A DNA stretch of 34,672 nt, taken from assembly GCA_028685295.1 (NCBI GenBank), contig JAQUEL010000010.1, positions 1-34,672 of the forward strand, given 5' to 3'. Position 1 is the first letter of the stretch. Each line of letters opens with the position of its first letter. The DNA is from a bacterium (GTDB lineage Bacteria > UBP13 > UBA5359). This document shows, in pieces, positions 19,622 to 27,518 of the stretch. Made by a program: the position numbers and the translations under genes. The notes beneath the pieces were generated by a model, which was not told where the DNA came from, searched no databases, and saw only the letters and a list, made by a program, of their open reading frames with translations.

Positions 19622-20845
19622 TTATGCCCGCCTCCTTACAAGCGCACGCTTGATTTTACTCAATACATTGCGTTCATTAAGCACTATTTCCTCATCAGTA
19701 TCCAATACAGTTCGTGCCATTCTTCTGATGCATTCCGATACATCGCTCTGTGGATTAGTCATAATAAACGGCTTGCCCTGATTGACGGACGGAACTACAA
19801 TTCTGCCCTCACTGGGAATGGCAATATCTATCTCACGGTTCAGGAAGTTGGATACATCGTCTATCTTGATTCCCATATCACCCGAAGCACGGTTCATGAC
19901 CAACTTTATCTTCTCTTTGGGATAATGTAAGGCATCCATAACTTCAAGGCAGAGCTTGGCATTTCTAAGTGATGGAAGGTCAAATGTAGTAACAAGAAAT
20001 ATATAATTGGAAACATCCAGCGCTGCCAGAGTGATATCCTGCAGCACGGATGAGGTATCCACAATTATCAGAGAGTAATTGTTCTTAAGCGTTTCCAAGA
20101 CTCTTTCTACGCAATAAACGGTAACGGTTTCAGCATATTCCGGCTTGGGAGGCGCCGCCAGAACCTTTACACCGGTTTTATGTTCCGTCAAGAACTGTTC
20201 CATGAGATCAGCATCAAGCTCCTTATACCGGGAAATAAGCCCGGCCAGGGTACGCTCAGGAGCCAAGTTAAGCATCAAATCTATATCGCCAAACTGTAGG
20301 TTAAGATCCACCAGTGCAACCCTTTGATCAAAATCCTTGGCCAGACAGACAGCCAGATTAGTAGCAATCATACTCTTGCCTACACCATCGTGAGGGCTGT
20401 AAATGGAGATGACTCTAGATTTCCGACCTATCTTACTTAAGGTAGCTTCCTGTATTTGTCTCTTTTTCTCACGCTCATAAACTCTGTTTATTGCCGTTAT
20501 AAGGGCATCACTGGTAAAGGGTTTAACCAGAAAATCCCTGGCACCTGCTATCATGGCCTTGCGCAGGTATTCTTGATCACCTTCCGCAGACATGATAATA
20601 ACTACTGTTTCAGGCAAATCGAGCGTTATTATCTCCGTTGCTTGAATGCCGTTCATAACGGGCATGTTGACATCCATCAGAATAACATCAGGCTTTGTTT
20701 CTATTGCAGTCTTAACGGTTTCCTGCCCATTAGAACTTTCCCCGACTATTATGATGTTATCTTCCAGACTCAGGATCTTTCTTATATTTTCACGAGTCTG
20801 CACTCCATCATCGGCTATCAACACTTCAATTTTTGGCAACGTCAT
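19622..20845 (-). CDS. cpaE: CpaE/TadZ pilus assembly ATPase with N-terminal receiver domain
   Basis: REC domain IADDGVQTRENI...VILMDVNMPVMNG...IIMSAEGD...FLVKPF, followed by ParA/MinD-like SIYSPHDGVGKSMIATNLAVCLA and VALVDLNLQFGDIDLMLNL. Confidence 0.93.
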   Translation of the reverse strand: MTLPKIEVLIADDGVQTRENIRKILSLEDNIIIVGESSNGQETVKTAIETKPDVILMDVNMPVMNGIQATEIITLDLPETVVIIMSAEGDQEYLRKAMIAGARDFLVKPFTSDALITAINRVYEREKKRQIQEATLSKIGRKSRVISIYSPHDGVGKSMIATNLAVCLAKDFDQRVALVDLNLQFGDIDLMLNLAPERTLAGLISRYKELDADLMEQFLTEHKTGVKVLAAPPKPEYAETVTVYCVERVLETLKNNYSLIIVDTSSVLQDITLAALDVSNYIFLVTTFDLPSLRNAKLCLEVMDALHYPKEKIKLVMNRASGDMGIKIDDVSNFLNREIDIAIPSEGRIVVPSVNQGKPFIMTNPQSDVSECIRRMARTVLDTDEEIVLNERNVLSKIKRALVRRRA

Positions 20846-20870
20846 CCCTCACGCATATAACTACTGTCAA

Positions 20871-22511
20871 CTATGATTTCTCACTATTTTTTATCTGAGT
20901 AGCCGTATCTTTCAACAATACCGGCTTAATCAGCACTACCAATTCAGTTTCACCTTTATTGAATTCGGTGCTCTTGAAGAGATTTCCGATTATCGGTATA
21001 TCTCCCAGAAAAGGAACTTTAGTGATCTTTTGCGTATCGTGCTGGCTCATCAAGCCACCTATAGCTAGAGTCTCTTCATCATGAAGACGGACAAACGTTT
21101 TGGCTGTCCGCTTGGAAAAGGCAGGTATAAAAGCCCCTTCTACCGTCGTTCCATTTACCCTGTCGATATCGCTGACATCTGAAACTATTTCCATATCAAT
21201 GGAACCGTCGGTCTTTATGATAGGCGCAATTTGCAATTCAATACCGAAATTCTTCCATATGATGGATTGGGTAGCCTTACCATCAGTTATGGTTGTTATC
21301 GGTACCGGCACCTCTCCACCTACCAGAAAGCTGGCATTTTTACCGCTAACAGTTACAAGGCTTGGTGATGAAAGTATGCGTGCATACGGTGTTTCTTCCA
21401 CCAGTATATTCAAAGCTGCAACAAATTTATCCGTCCTCTCAAAAGGCCCGCCTATGCTGAGTTCCCCGAAATTCAAGGCATCATTCCATTTTACGCCTGT
21501 TTTCCGCAATTGCTCCTTGTCGATTTCTAAAACCTTCAATTCCACTCTTACCTGTGGCAAAGCTTCTATCACAATTTCATCAACTATAACTTTGCCGAAT
21601 CCTGCAGCTGCTTTTAAAAGACGAGCATGCTCCTCCGAAGTGGTCTTTCCGGTAAGCTTAACTTTATCTTCAATGACTTCCGCCTTTACTTTGTCGTTGG
21701 TAATAAGACGCACCTGTTCAGTTACGCTCATCACCGGTTTTGCCGGTTTTTCATTGATTTTAATAAAGCTCACAACCTCCAGGCCACTGGACTTGGCCAG
21801 AACAACAGCAGCATCCGCTACCGCTTTATCGTCAACTGCTCCGGTCAAAAGAACTGTATTGCGCAAAATCTGTATGGATACTCCCGACAGTGCGTCAACG
21901 GTATTAAAGCAGGACACCAGCTCCGCAATATCAGCTACAACTTTTACGATATGGCTGCTGCGACCGCTTTTCTCCCATATATGCAACACCGTTTCTCCCG
22001 GCACCTTAGCGTTCAGAATAAGCTCTTGTTCAGACAGAACGATAAGATCGAGCACATCAGGATTAGCCACGGCTACCCGCTGGAGGCCTTTAACAAGCAA
22101 CACCTTGGATTTGCCTGCAGATATAACGATAGTCTGTGAAGGAGCAGAACCCCTTGCCGTTAGCGGAATATAGATCTGTTGTCCGGCCGGCATGGTGCTA
22201 TTACTAACCGAAGGCACGGTTGCCCGCTTTGCCGGGGTAACAGAAGCGGATTTCTGCTCTGTTGGCATGCTTACATCGGCTTCAGAAGTTCTTGGAATTA
22301 ACAACTTCTGTCCTGGAGAGACGGCTCTCATGTCCCGCTCTTCAAGCTTGTTAACCGCAGCCAAACTTGATACTTCGACCCGATATCTGGCGGCAATAGT
22401 TTCCAATGTATCGCCATCCTGAACCTTATAATATGTATCGGCATAGGCACCGGAGAATATCAAAAAAGTCGCCGCCAATAAAAAGCCGAATATTTTCGTA
22501 TTACAAGACAT
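20871..22511 (-). CDS. LysM-containing secretin, RcpA/CpaC-like
   Basis: Signal peptide, LysM (YKVQDGDTLETIAARYRVEVSSLAAVNKLEERDMRAVSPGQKLLIPR), pilus N domain, BON-like repeats, secretin core SSPSLVTVSGKNASFLVGGEVPVP...NGTTVEGAFIPAFSKRTAKTFVRLHDEETLAIGGL...PFLGDIPIIGNLFKS. Confidence 0.92.
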   Translation of the reverse strand: MSCNTKIFGFLLAATFLIFSGAYADTYYKVQDGDTLETIAARYRVEVSSLAAVNKLEERDMRAVSPGQKLLIPRTSEADVSMPTEQKSASVTPAKRATVPSVSNSTMPAGQQIYIPLTARGSAPSQTIVISAGKSKVLLVKGLQRVAVANPDVLDLIVLSEQELILNAKVPGETVLHIWEKSGRSSHIVKVVADIAELVSCFNTVDALSGVSIQILRNTVLLTGAVDDKAVADAAVVLAKSSGLEVVSFIKINEKPAKPVMSVTEQVRLITNDKVKAEVIEDKVKLTGKTTSEEHARLLKAAAGFGKVIVDEIVIEALPQVRVELKVLEIDKEQLRKTGVKWNDALNFGELSIGGPFERTDKFVAALNILVEETPYARILSSPSLVTVSGKNASFLVGGEVPVPITTITDGKATQSIIWKNFGIELQIAPIIKTDGSIDMEIVSDVSDIDRVNGTTVEGAFIPAFSKRTAKTFVRLHDEETLAIGGLMSQHDTQKITKVPFLGDIPIIGNLFKSTEFNKGETELVVLIKPVLLKDTATQIKNSEKS

Positions 22512-22531
22512 TCGTCTTCCCCCTTGAAAAA

Positions 22532-23455
22532 CTAATCCAGAGATACGAAATCTCTCTGTGTACCCCTAATAACTTCAATTGTCCTAGTTGGCTTAGGCTG
22601 TTCAGCCCGCCCTGTATCCCTCCCGGAACGCCCCTCTGCCGGATAAATTGCGGCCGGCGGCAATATGGGAGCGGAATACGATGGCTGCGTTTGAGTATAA
22701 GCCTCGCTACGGCTTTGAACAGCCGCCCTTGTCTCACCATCAGGCTTGCCGATCAATTTTGTTCTTTTAACAGTTACAGGGGGTACCATCATGTTTTTAT
22801 ATAGCAACTGTGCCGGTCTGAGTATAAAACGCAGCTTGCCATTTGCTTCAGCCAAAGCCAGCTTGGTCGCCTGTTCAGGAGACATCGCCAATGTGACAAA
22901 TTTCTCAGCGGTTTCCTTGCCTGCAGATGATTGCGGCTGTCCCGGCGTTCCTGCCTGCGGATACTGGCTGTTACGCCCCAGGCCGATAATTTCAATATTC
23001 TGCAGCAACAACTTGCTGCTGTCATTGCCAAACACAGCAATAACATCAACCGTATCTCCAACCTTGAGAATATTGCCTAAGCCGGAGACATCATCAACTA
23101 CCAGGCTTATGGCCCTTCTATTACCGATCAGTGCAAAGGACATTCCCATCTCTTCACGTGTCGCCACATGATCCTGAAGCAACATAGACCCCCGCGATAT
23201 ATCGGCCCGAGCAACTTTTCCAATAAGCAGGTCGGTAGTCATGTATGCCCTTGAAGGTATCTCTACTTCAGGCTTGTTTTTCATCATCAGCATGCCCTCG
23301 GTAATTATAGCTTTGGCCGGTATATCTATTGCCGCAACTACAATGTCAGCACGCTTCTGCGCTTCCTGTTTCATATTCTTAGCGTAGATAGTCGCCACCG
23401 TGGCTGCTATCAACGCCAATAGAAGTGAGAGCATTACTGTACGGTTCTTTAACAT
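22532..23455 (-). CDS. cpaB: Flp pilus assembly protein CpaB/RcpC (SAF domain)
   Basis: Single TM, VVAAIDIPAKAIITEGMLMMKNKPEVEIPSRAYMTTDLLIGKVARADISRGSMLLQDHV; RAISLVVDDVSGLGNILKVGDTVDVIAVF; Pro-rich C-terminus. Confidence 0.93.
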   Translation of the reverse strand: MLKNRTVMLSLLLALIAATVATIYAKNMKQEAQKRADIVVAAIDIPAKAIITEGMLMMKNKPEVEIPSRAYMTTDLLIGKVARADISRGSMLLQDHVATREEMGMSFALIGNRRAISLVVDDVSGLGNILKVGDTVDVIAVFGNDSSKLLLQNIEIIGLGRNSQYPQAGTPGQPQSSAGKETAEKFVTLAMSPEQATKLALAEANGKLRFILRPAQLLYKNMMVPPVTVKRTKLIGKPDGETRAAVQSRSEAYTQTQPSYSAPILPPAAIYPAEGRSGRDTGRAEQPKPTRTIEVIRGTQRDFVSLD

Positions 23456-23478
23456 TAAGGTCTTACCCCCGGATAGAT

Positions 23479-24618
23479 TTATTCGATCAGCTTAACTTCC
23501 CCAGGGAAGTATCTTACCTCATAACTCAAAGTAACATTAGAGGCACTGAATAAAATAAGATCCGCTACCATGCCTCCATATATATTTGAATAAGCGGCTG
23601 CCATATCAAGCAAGCCATTCGGAGCATAAAAAACTCCATTCAATGTATGCCCCCTGCCACTGATCTCTAGAATATTACCTGCAAAAAAGAGCATGGGACC
23701 ATCATCGTAAGGTACCAATTTAATATTGTTGCCTACTATTTTAATATCTCCAGTAGCCACTATTGTGGCCTTACCGGAGACTCTCGATTGCAATTTAACA
23801 TTGCCATCGATAAAATATATGCCCTCCAGCCTGGCATCAGGAGGAAAGGTGTAATCTCCCTTGTATTTAAATGTCGCCGCCCCCTGATACGCCGTCATAT
23901 CGTATACAGGAGGTATGAGCGGATCAATATAACGACTGATAATAGTATTATTAACGGAGACGTGGTTGTTATCTATAATCCCGGAATATTCCACTGTTCC
24001 CGTATTTCCACTACCGGTTACCTTAAAATTGTGGTTGGCACTGGCAGGTCGATCGAAGTGATTCGAACTGCCGCTGAGTTCCAGAGAATACCCCCCACCC
24101 TGTGCACCGGTTTTACTACTGGCCAAAATGCTTGTATTCCAGCCTCCCCCGCCTTTGGCAACACTTCTTACCCTGATCGGGATATCCCTGATGCCTATCA
24201 ACCGCAACCAAAATGTCTTGGCGATTCGCTCAGCCCTGACCTCTATAGTCCAATTTGAAGGCACTCCAAGCCTGAAGGTTCTATCATCTCTGAACGGCGA
24301 TGTTACATATACTGTATCTTCGCCGCTCCCCATATATTTTATAGTATTATTTTCTGCATCGACCGCCTTTAACCCTTTCGCAATATTCTGCGAATAATAT
24401 TCGGCTGCGCTATCCCGGGCAGCTGCCGCTTGCGGCAATTCTACGGCGCCGGCCAGGGCAGCAGCATCTGAGTAATTTCTTAATTGTCTGTACTGCCAGA
24501 ATATATTACCGGCATCCAGTACCACTCCGGCCAGGAGCAGAAGCACCGCCACGCTTACGGTAAGCAAAACAAGCGATTGTCCACGTTTATTAAAGATAAT
24601 AACAAAAATATTACTCAA
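23479..24618 (-). CDS. TadG-like pilus protein with C-terminal repetitive beta region
   Basis: N-terminal RGQSLVLLTVSVAVLLLLAGVVLDAGNIFWQYRQLRNYSDAAALAGAVEL; C-terminal ARLEGIYFIDGNVKLQSRVSGKATIVATGDIKIVGNNIKLVPYDDGPMLFFAGNILEISG. Confidence 0.82.
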   Translation of the reverse strand: MSNIFVIIFNKRGQSLVLLTVSVAVLLLLAGVVLDAGNIFWQYRQLRNYSDAAALAGAVELPQAAAARDSAAEYYSQNIAKGLKAVDAENNTIKYMGSGEDTVYVTSPFRDDRTFRLGVPSNWTIEVRAERIAKTFWLRLIGIRDIPIRVRSVAKGGGGWNTSILASSKTGAQGGGYSLELSGSSNHFDRPASANHNFKVTGSGNTGTVEYSGIIDNNHVSVNNTIISRYIDPLIPPVYDMTAYQGAATFKYKGDYTFPPDARLEGIYFIDGNVKLQSRVSGKATIVATGDIKIVGNNIKLVPYDDGPMLFFAGNILEISGRGHTLNGVFYAPNGLLDMAAAYSNIYGGMVADLILFSASNVTLSYEVRYFPGEVKLIE

Positions 24619-25012
24619 TTCTCATCACCACCCGGCTTCGAAGTAAGCAATGATTGATGATGGAATTGATCACAGGGATCTGTAAAGGTAGCGAATAATT
24701 AACGATGACTGTTATGGGATAACCGCTCATCCTGCCTGTTTCAAGCTCTGATGGAGATACCGATATATCCATTTTTCGAAGTATCGGATCAAGCGTACCT
24801 GCCGCATTAATTACCGTCTGCTTGATTTTATCATCGCTATCAGCCTCAAGCGCCATAACAGCGGCCAGCCTGCCGCCTTCTCTGACGGCATGTTCTAAAA
24901 CAAGCTTGGATCTCAAAATGATACTGAACTGAAGCAGTCCCATAATGAGCAGCAAGAAAAGCGGCATAATCAAGGCCATTTCCACCAGCGACTGACCCTT
25001 ATTTCGCTTCAA
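24611..25012 (-). CDS. TadE family pseudopilin
   Basis: KRNKGQSLVEMALIMPLFLLLIMGLLQFSIILRSKLVLEHAVREGGRLAAV. Confidence 0.92.
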   Translation of the reverse strand: MKRNKGQSLVEMALIMPLFLLLIMGLLQFSIILRSKLVLEHAVREGGRLAAVMALEADSDDKIKQTVINAAGTLDPILRKMDISVSPSELETGRMSGYPITVIVNYSLPLQIPVINSIINHCLLRSRVVMRIE

Positions 25013-25025
25013 AAGAATTCCCCCG

Positions 25026-25562
25026 TTAAATCTTAATAAAAAATGCGATAATTACACCTATAGCAATAGCCAGGCTGTAGGGGAACGCCCTTTCCTTGTT
25101 TCTTGAACCGAAAACTGAAATCGGTTCTATACAATCCACTTTCATAAATATCTTCCAAAACATCATACGCAACACCCTGCTCATCCCTCTCAGGGTGCCC
25201 GCTAAAACACCTCTCTTCCAAGCTACAAGCAGAGCCATCAAACCGCCAAACAGACTGCCGAACAGGAAGCTTTGGAAAGTCATATTAGGACCAAGCAATG
25301 CACCGACAGCCATAAGCAGCTTCACATCACCCGCACCAAGCAGGCCCATAATAAAAGGAATAATAAAAAGAGCAAGTCCTATCCCCATTCCTGCAAGGCT
25401 GTCGGCCAATCCCTTCACGCCGTTATCAAAACATGCCAGGATTATACCGCAAAACATAGCTGGAAAGGTTATTTTATTAAGAACCTTACCGCTCTTTTGA
25501 TCCGTATATACGGATACGGCCAGCAGAACAAGTATCAATACAGTCCTGAGCACCGAAAACAT
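25026..25562 (-). CDS. prepilin peptidase, TadV/CpaA type (A24)
   Basis: YTDQKSGKVLNKITFPA and GAGDVKLLMAVGALLGP aspartyl protease motifs; ORF annotated to 25568 (TTG), ATG at 25562 also possible. Confidence 0.92.
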   Translation of the reverse strand: MFSVLRTVLILVLLAVSVYTDQKSGKVLNKITFPAMFCGIILACFDNGVKGLADSLAGMGIGLALFIIPFIMGLLGAGDVKLLMAVGALLGPNMTFQSFLFGSLFGGLMALLVAWKRGVLAGTLRGMSRVLRMMFWKIFMKVDCIEPISVFGSRNKERAFPYSLAIAIGVIIAFFIKI

Positions 25563-25565
25563 CTG

Positions 25566-25584
25566 CAAAAAACCTCTCTGGTTT
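25566..25584 (-). terminator. short AT-rich hairpin with T run between flp and tadV
   Basis: Minus strand AAAACC-agaga-GGTTTTTT directly downstream of a larger GC hairpin. Confidence 0.5.
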
Positions 25585-25585
25585 T

Positions 25586-25621
25586 GAAGGGCTCTGCCCG
25601 TCTAGACAGGCAGAGCCCTTC
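25586..25621. terminator. strong 13-bp hairpin between flp and tadV (partial terminator or mRNA stabiliser)
   Basis: GAAGGGCTCTGCC-cgtctagaca-GGCAGAGCCCTTC, perfect stem; inner GTCTAGAC is itself palindromic. Confidence 0.75.
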
Positions 25622-25726
25622 TTTGCGTTAAAGCATATTATTGCAACGCTTTACTGCTTGTTTCAGCTTTAACCTTTTCAACCTTTCGGATGAGGTTGTA
25701 TCCCATCCAAGTGCTGTTGAAGTCTC

Positions 25727-25921
25727 TTAGTTAGCCGGAACTTGCTCAATGGTGGAAGCATTATCCACTGAAGATCTCATGCTGTTGAAGACGCCGCCAA
25801 GTGAATTTCTGAAAGCTGTCAGCACAGTAACAAGACCTAAAGCAATAAGAGCTATCAGCAGAGCATACTCGGTCATGGTCTGGCCCTCTTCTTCAATCAT
25901 CAATCTTTTCAGCATTTCCAT
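25727..25921 (-). CDS. flp: Flp pilin
   Basis: EEEGQTMTEYALLIALIALGLVTVLTAFRNSLGGVFNSM; class IVb Flp cleavage motif G/Q...TEY; RBS AGGAGGTAAT. Confidence 0.96.
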   Translation of the reverse strand: MEMLKRLMIEEEGQTMTEYALLIALIALGLVTVLTAFRNSLGGVFNSMRSSVDNASTIEQVPAN

Positions 25922-25975
25922 AATAAATTACCTCCTGAATATTTTTTATTTTCTCTTCTACTTTCAGTTAAGTTT

Positions 25976-26034
25976 ATTATGCCAGAGAAATTCCCTGGTT
26001 ACCAGAGCCTTTTACCTTATTTTATATAGGTAAA
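25976..26034 (-). promoter_or_regulatory. putative regulated flp promoter with several dyads
   Basis: Minus strand TGGTAA - 17 nt - CATAAT (weak -35); palindrome CTGGTTACCAG 25995..26005; imperfect palindrome CCAGAGAAATTCCCTGG 25982..25998; CCAGAG repeated at 25982 and 26002; TTTACC-N12-GGTAAA 26011..26034. Confidence 0.45.
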
Positions 26035-26039
26035 TAGTC

Positions 26040-26696
26040 CTAATCCATGTTAATAAGCCCTCGTCTCAATGCCAGTAATACGGCCTGCGTTCTATCGTTT
26101 ACTTGCAGCTTTTTGAATATATTGGAGAGATGGTTTTTCACCGTTTTCTCACTGATAAAGAGTGATGCCGCAACATCCTTATTGCCGTGTCCATCAGCTA
26201 TAGCCTGCAATATCTCGATCTCTCTTGTAGTAAGCTCATCAAATACATTTGCGGCTTCCCGATAATTAGATATATTGCTGAACTCTTCAAGCAGCTTGGA
26301 AGCTATAGTCGGTTCTACCAGAGCCTCGCCTACGCTAGCCATCCTTACTGCTTCCACCAGGCGCTCAGCCACTATATCCTTCAGTATATACCCAGACGCA
26401 CCCGCCTTTATAGCCTCAAAAATGTGTTCATTATCCTGATAAACGGTAAGGATAAGCACCGCGACTCTGGGACATTCCTTCTTAATTTGGCGTGTTGCTT
26501 CCACCCCTGATAGTTCAGGCATGCTGATATCCATAATGATAACGTCAGGATCTAAAGACCTGGCCATTTCTACGGCATCCATACCGTTCTTGGCTACACC
26601 GATTACGGATATGTCACCGGCTTCGGATAGAACCCGCTGGATTCCCTCCCGCATCAAAGGATGATCGTCAGCTATCAGCAGTCTGATGCCGTCCAT
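26040..26696 (-). CDS. NarL/LuxR-family response regulator
   Basis: REC: LLIADDHPLMREGIQRVL...DVIIMDISMPELSGVEATRQ; HTH: LTTREIEILQAIADGHGNKDVAASLFISEKTVKNHLSNIFKKLQVNDRTQAVLLA. Confidence 0.96.
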   Translation of the reverse strand: MDGIRLLIADDHPLMREGIQRVLSEAGDISVIGVAKNGMDAVEMARSLDPDVIIMDISMPELSGVEATRQIKKECPRVAVLILTVYQDNEHIFEAIKAGASGYILKDIVAERLVEAVRMASVGEALVEPTIASKLLEEFSNISNYREAANVFDELTTREIEILQAIADGHGNKDVAASLFISEKTVKNHLSNIFKKLQVNDRTQAVLLALRRGLINMD

Positions 26697-26707
26697 GCCT
26701 CACTCTC

Positions 26708-27466
26708 CTATACTCTAACCGTAAGCATTACAGAAGTCCCCTTGCCGGGAGATGTTGTTATCTCTATATCAGCCCCCAGCAATTCGGCTCTTTCCCTCAT
26801 GCTTACAAGACCGAATTTTTGCTTGGCACTGAGGGTTCTTATGGTCTCTTCAAACTTGAAACCCTTGCCGTCATCCTTAACACATAAGATTATTCTGTTA
26901 TCAGAGGAGGCAACACGAATGACGACTTTGTCGGCACCGGAATGTTTATATATGTTGTTTAGCGCTTCCTGAGCGATCCTGAACATCGCCAACTCATAAT
27001 CATTCTTCAACCGAGGAAGCGATGAGGATATATTAGCATCGATACCAATGCCTGTTCGTTTGCTGAATTCCTTGATATATTGACGCATGGCAGAGGCAAA
27101 ACCCAGATCATCAAGGGCCATGGGGCGAAGATCATAAATAAACTTTCTTATTTCTTCCAGGCAACCCCGTGCAATAGATTTAAGTTCGCCGAGTTCATTT
27201 GGCAAAACATCAGGATCCTTCTTCAGCAGTTTCTCGCATAGATCAAGTCTAAGAACAATATTGGCTATATTCTGCACCGGTCCATCATGGAGATCCCTGG
27301 CAATCCGGCGCCGTTCCTCTTCCTGCAAAGATATAACCTTAGCTCTATCTCCAGAGAAGGGTGCCTCCGTTTGATTGGCAAAATCATCGTTATACTGCTT
27401 TAACAGCTGACCGGCAGCAAGAATATGCTCTTCTATTTCATTTAGAATAATTCTCGGTTCAGACAA
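26708..27466 (-). CDS. soluble DegS-like sensor histidine kinase (HisKA_3)
   Basis: EEERRRIARDLHDGPVQNIANIVLRLDLCEKLL; FRIAQEALNNIYKHSGADKVVI; DDGKGF; FGLVSMRERAELLGADIEI; no TM segment visible. Confidence 0.94.
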   Translation of the reverse strand: MSEPRIILNEIEEHILAAGQLLKQYNDDFANQTEAPFSGDRAKVISLQEEERRRIARDLHDGPVQNIANIVLRLDLCEKLLKKDPDVLPNELGELKSIARGCLEEIRKFIYDLRPMALDDLGFASAMRQYIKEFSKRTGIGIDANISSSLPRLKNDYELAMFRIAQEALNNIYKHSGADKVVIRVASSDNRIILCVKDDGKGFKFEETIRTLSAKQKFGLVSMRERAELLGADIEITTSPGKGTSVMLTVRV

Positions 27467-27518
27467 ATTTTCACCTCAAATATTTACTTCGACAAATATT
27501 GATAATTCTCCTTTTTGA

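Noticed and set aside
21100-22173. 357 aa plus-strand ORF
   Set aside because: Antisense shadow of the secretin gene with low-complexity Ser/Thr content and no family motif
25622-25726. c-di-GMP-I riboswitch in the flp-tadV spacer
   Set aside because: Some GAAAGG/AAAGC-like words are present, but the conserved core and P1 pairing could not be matched by eye
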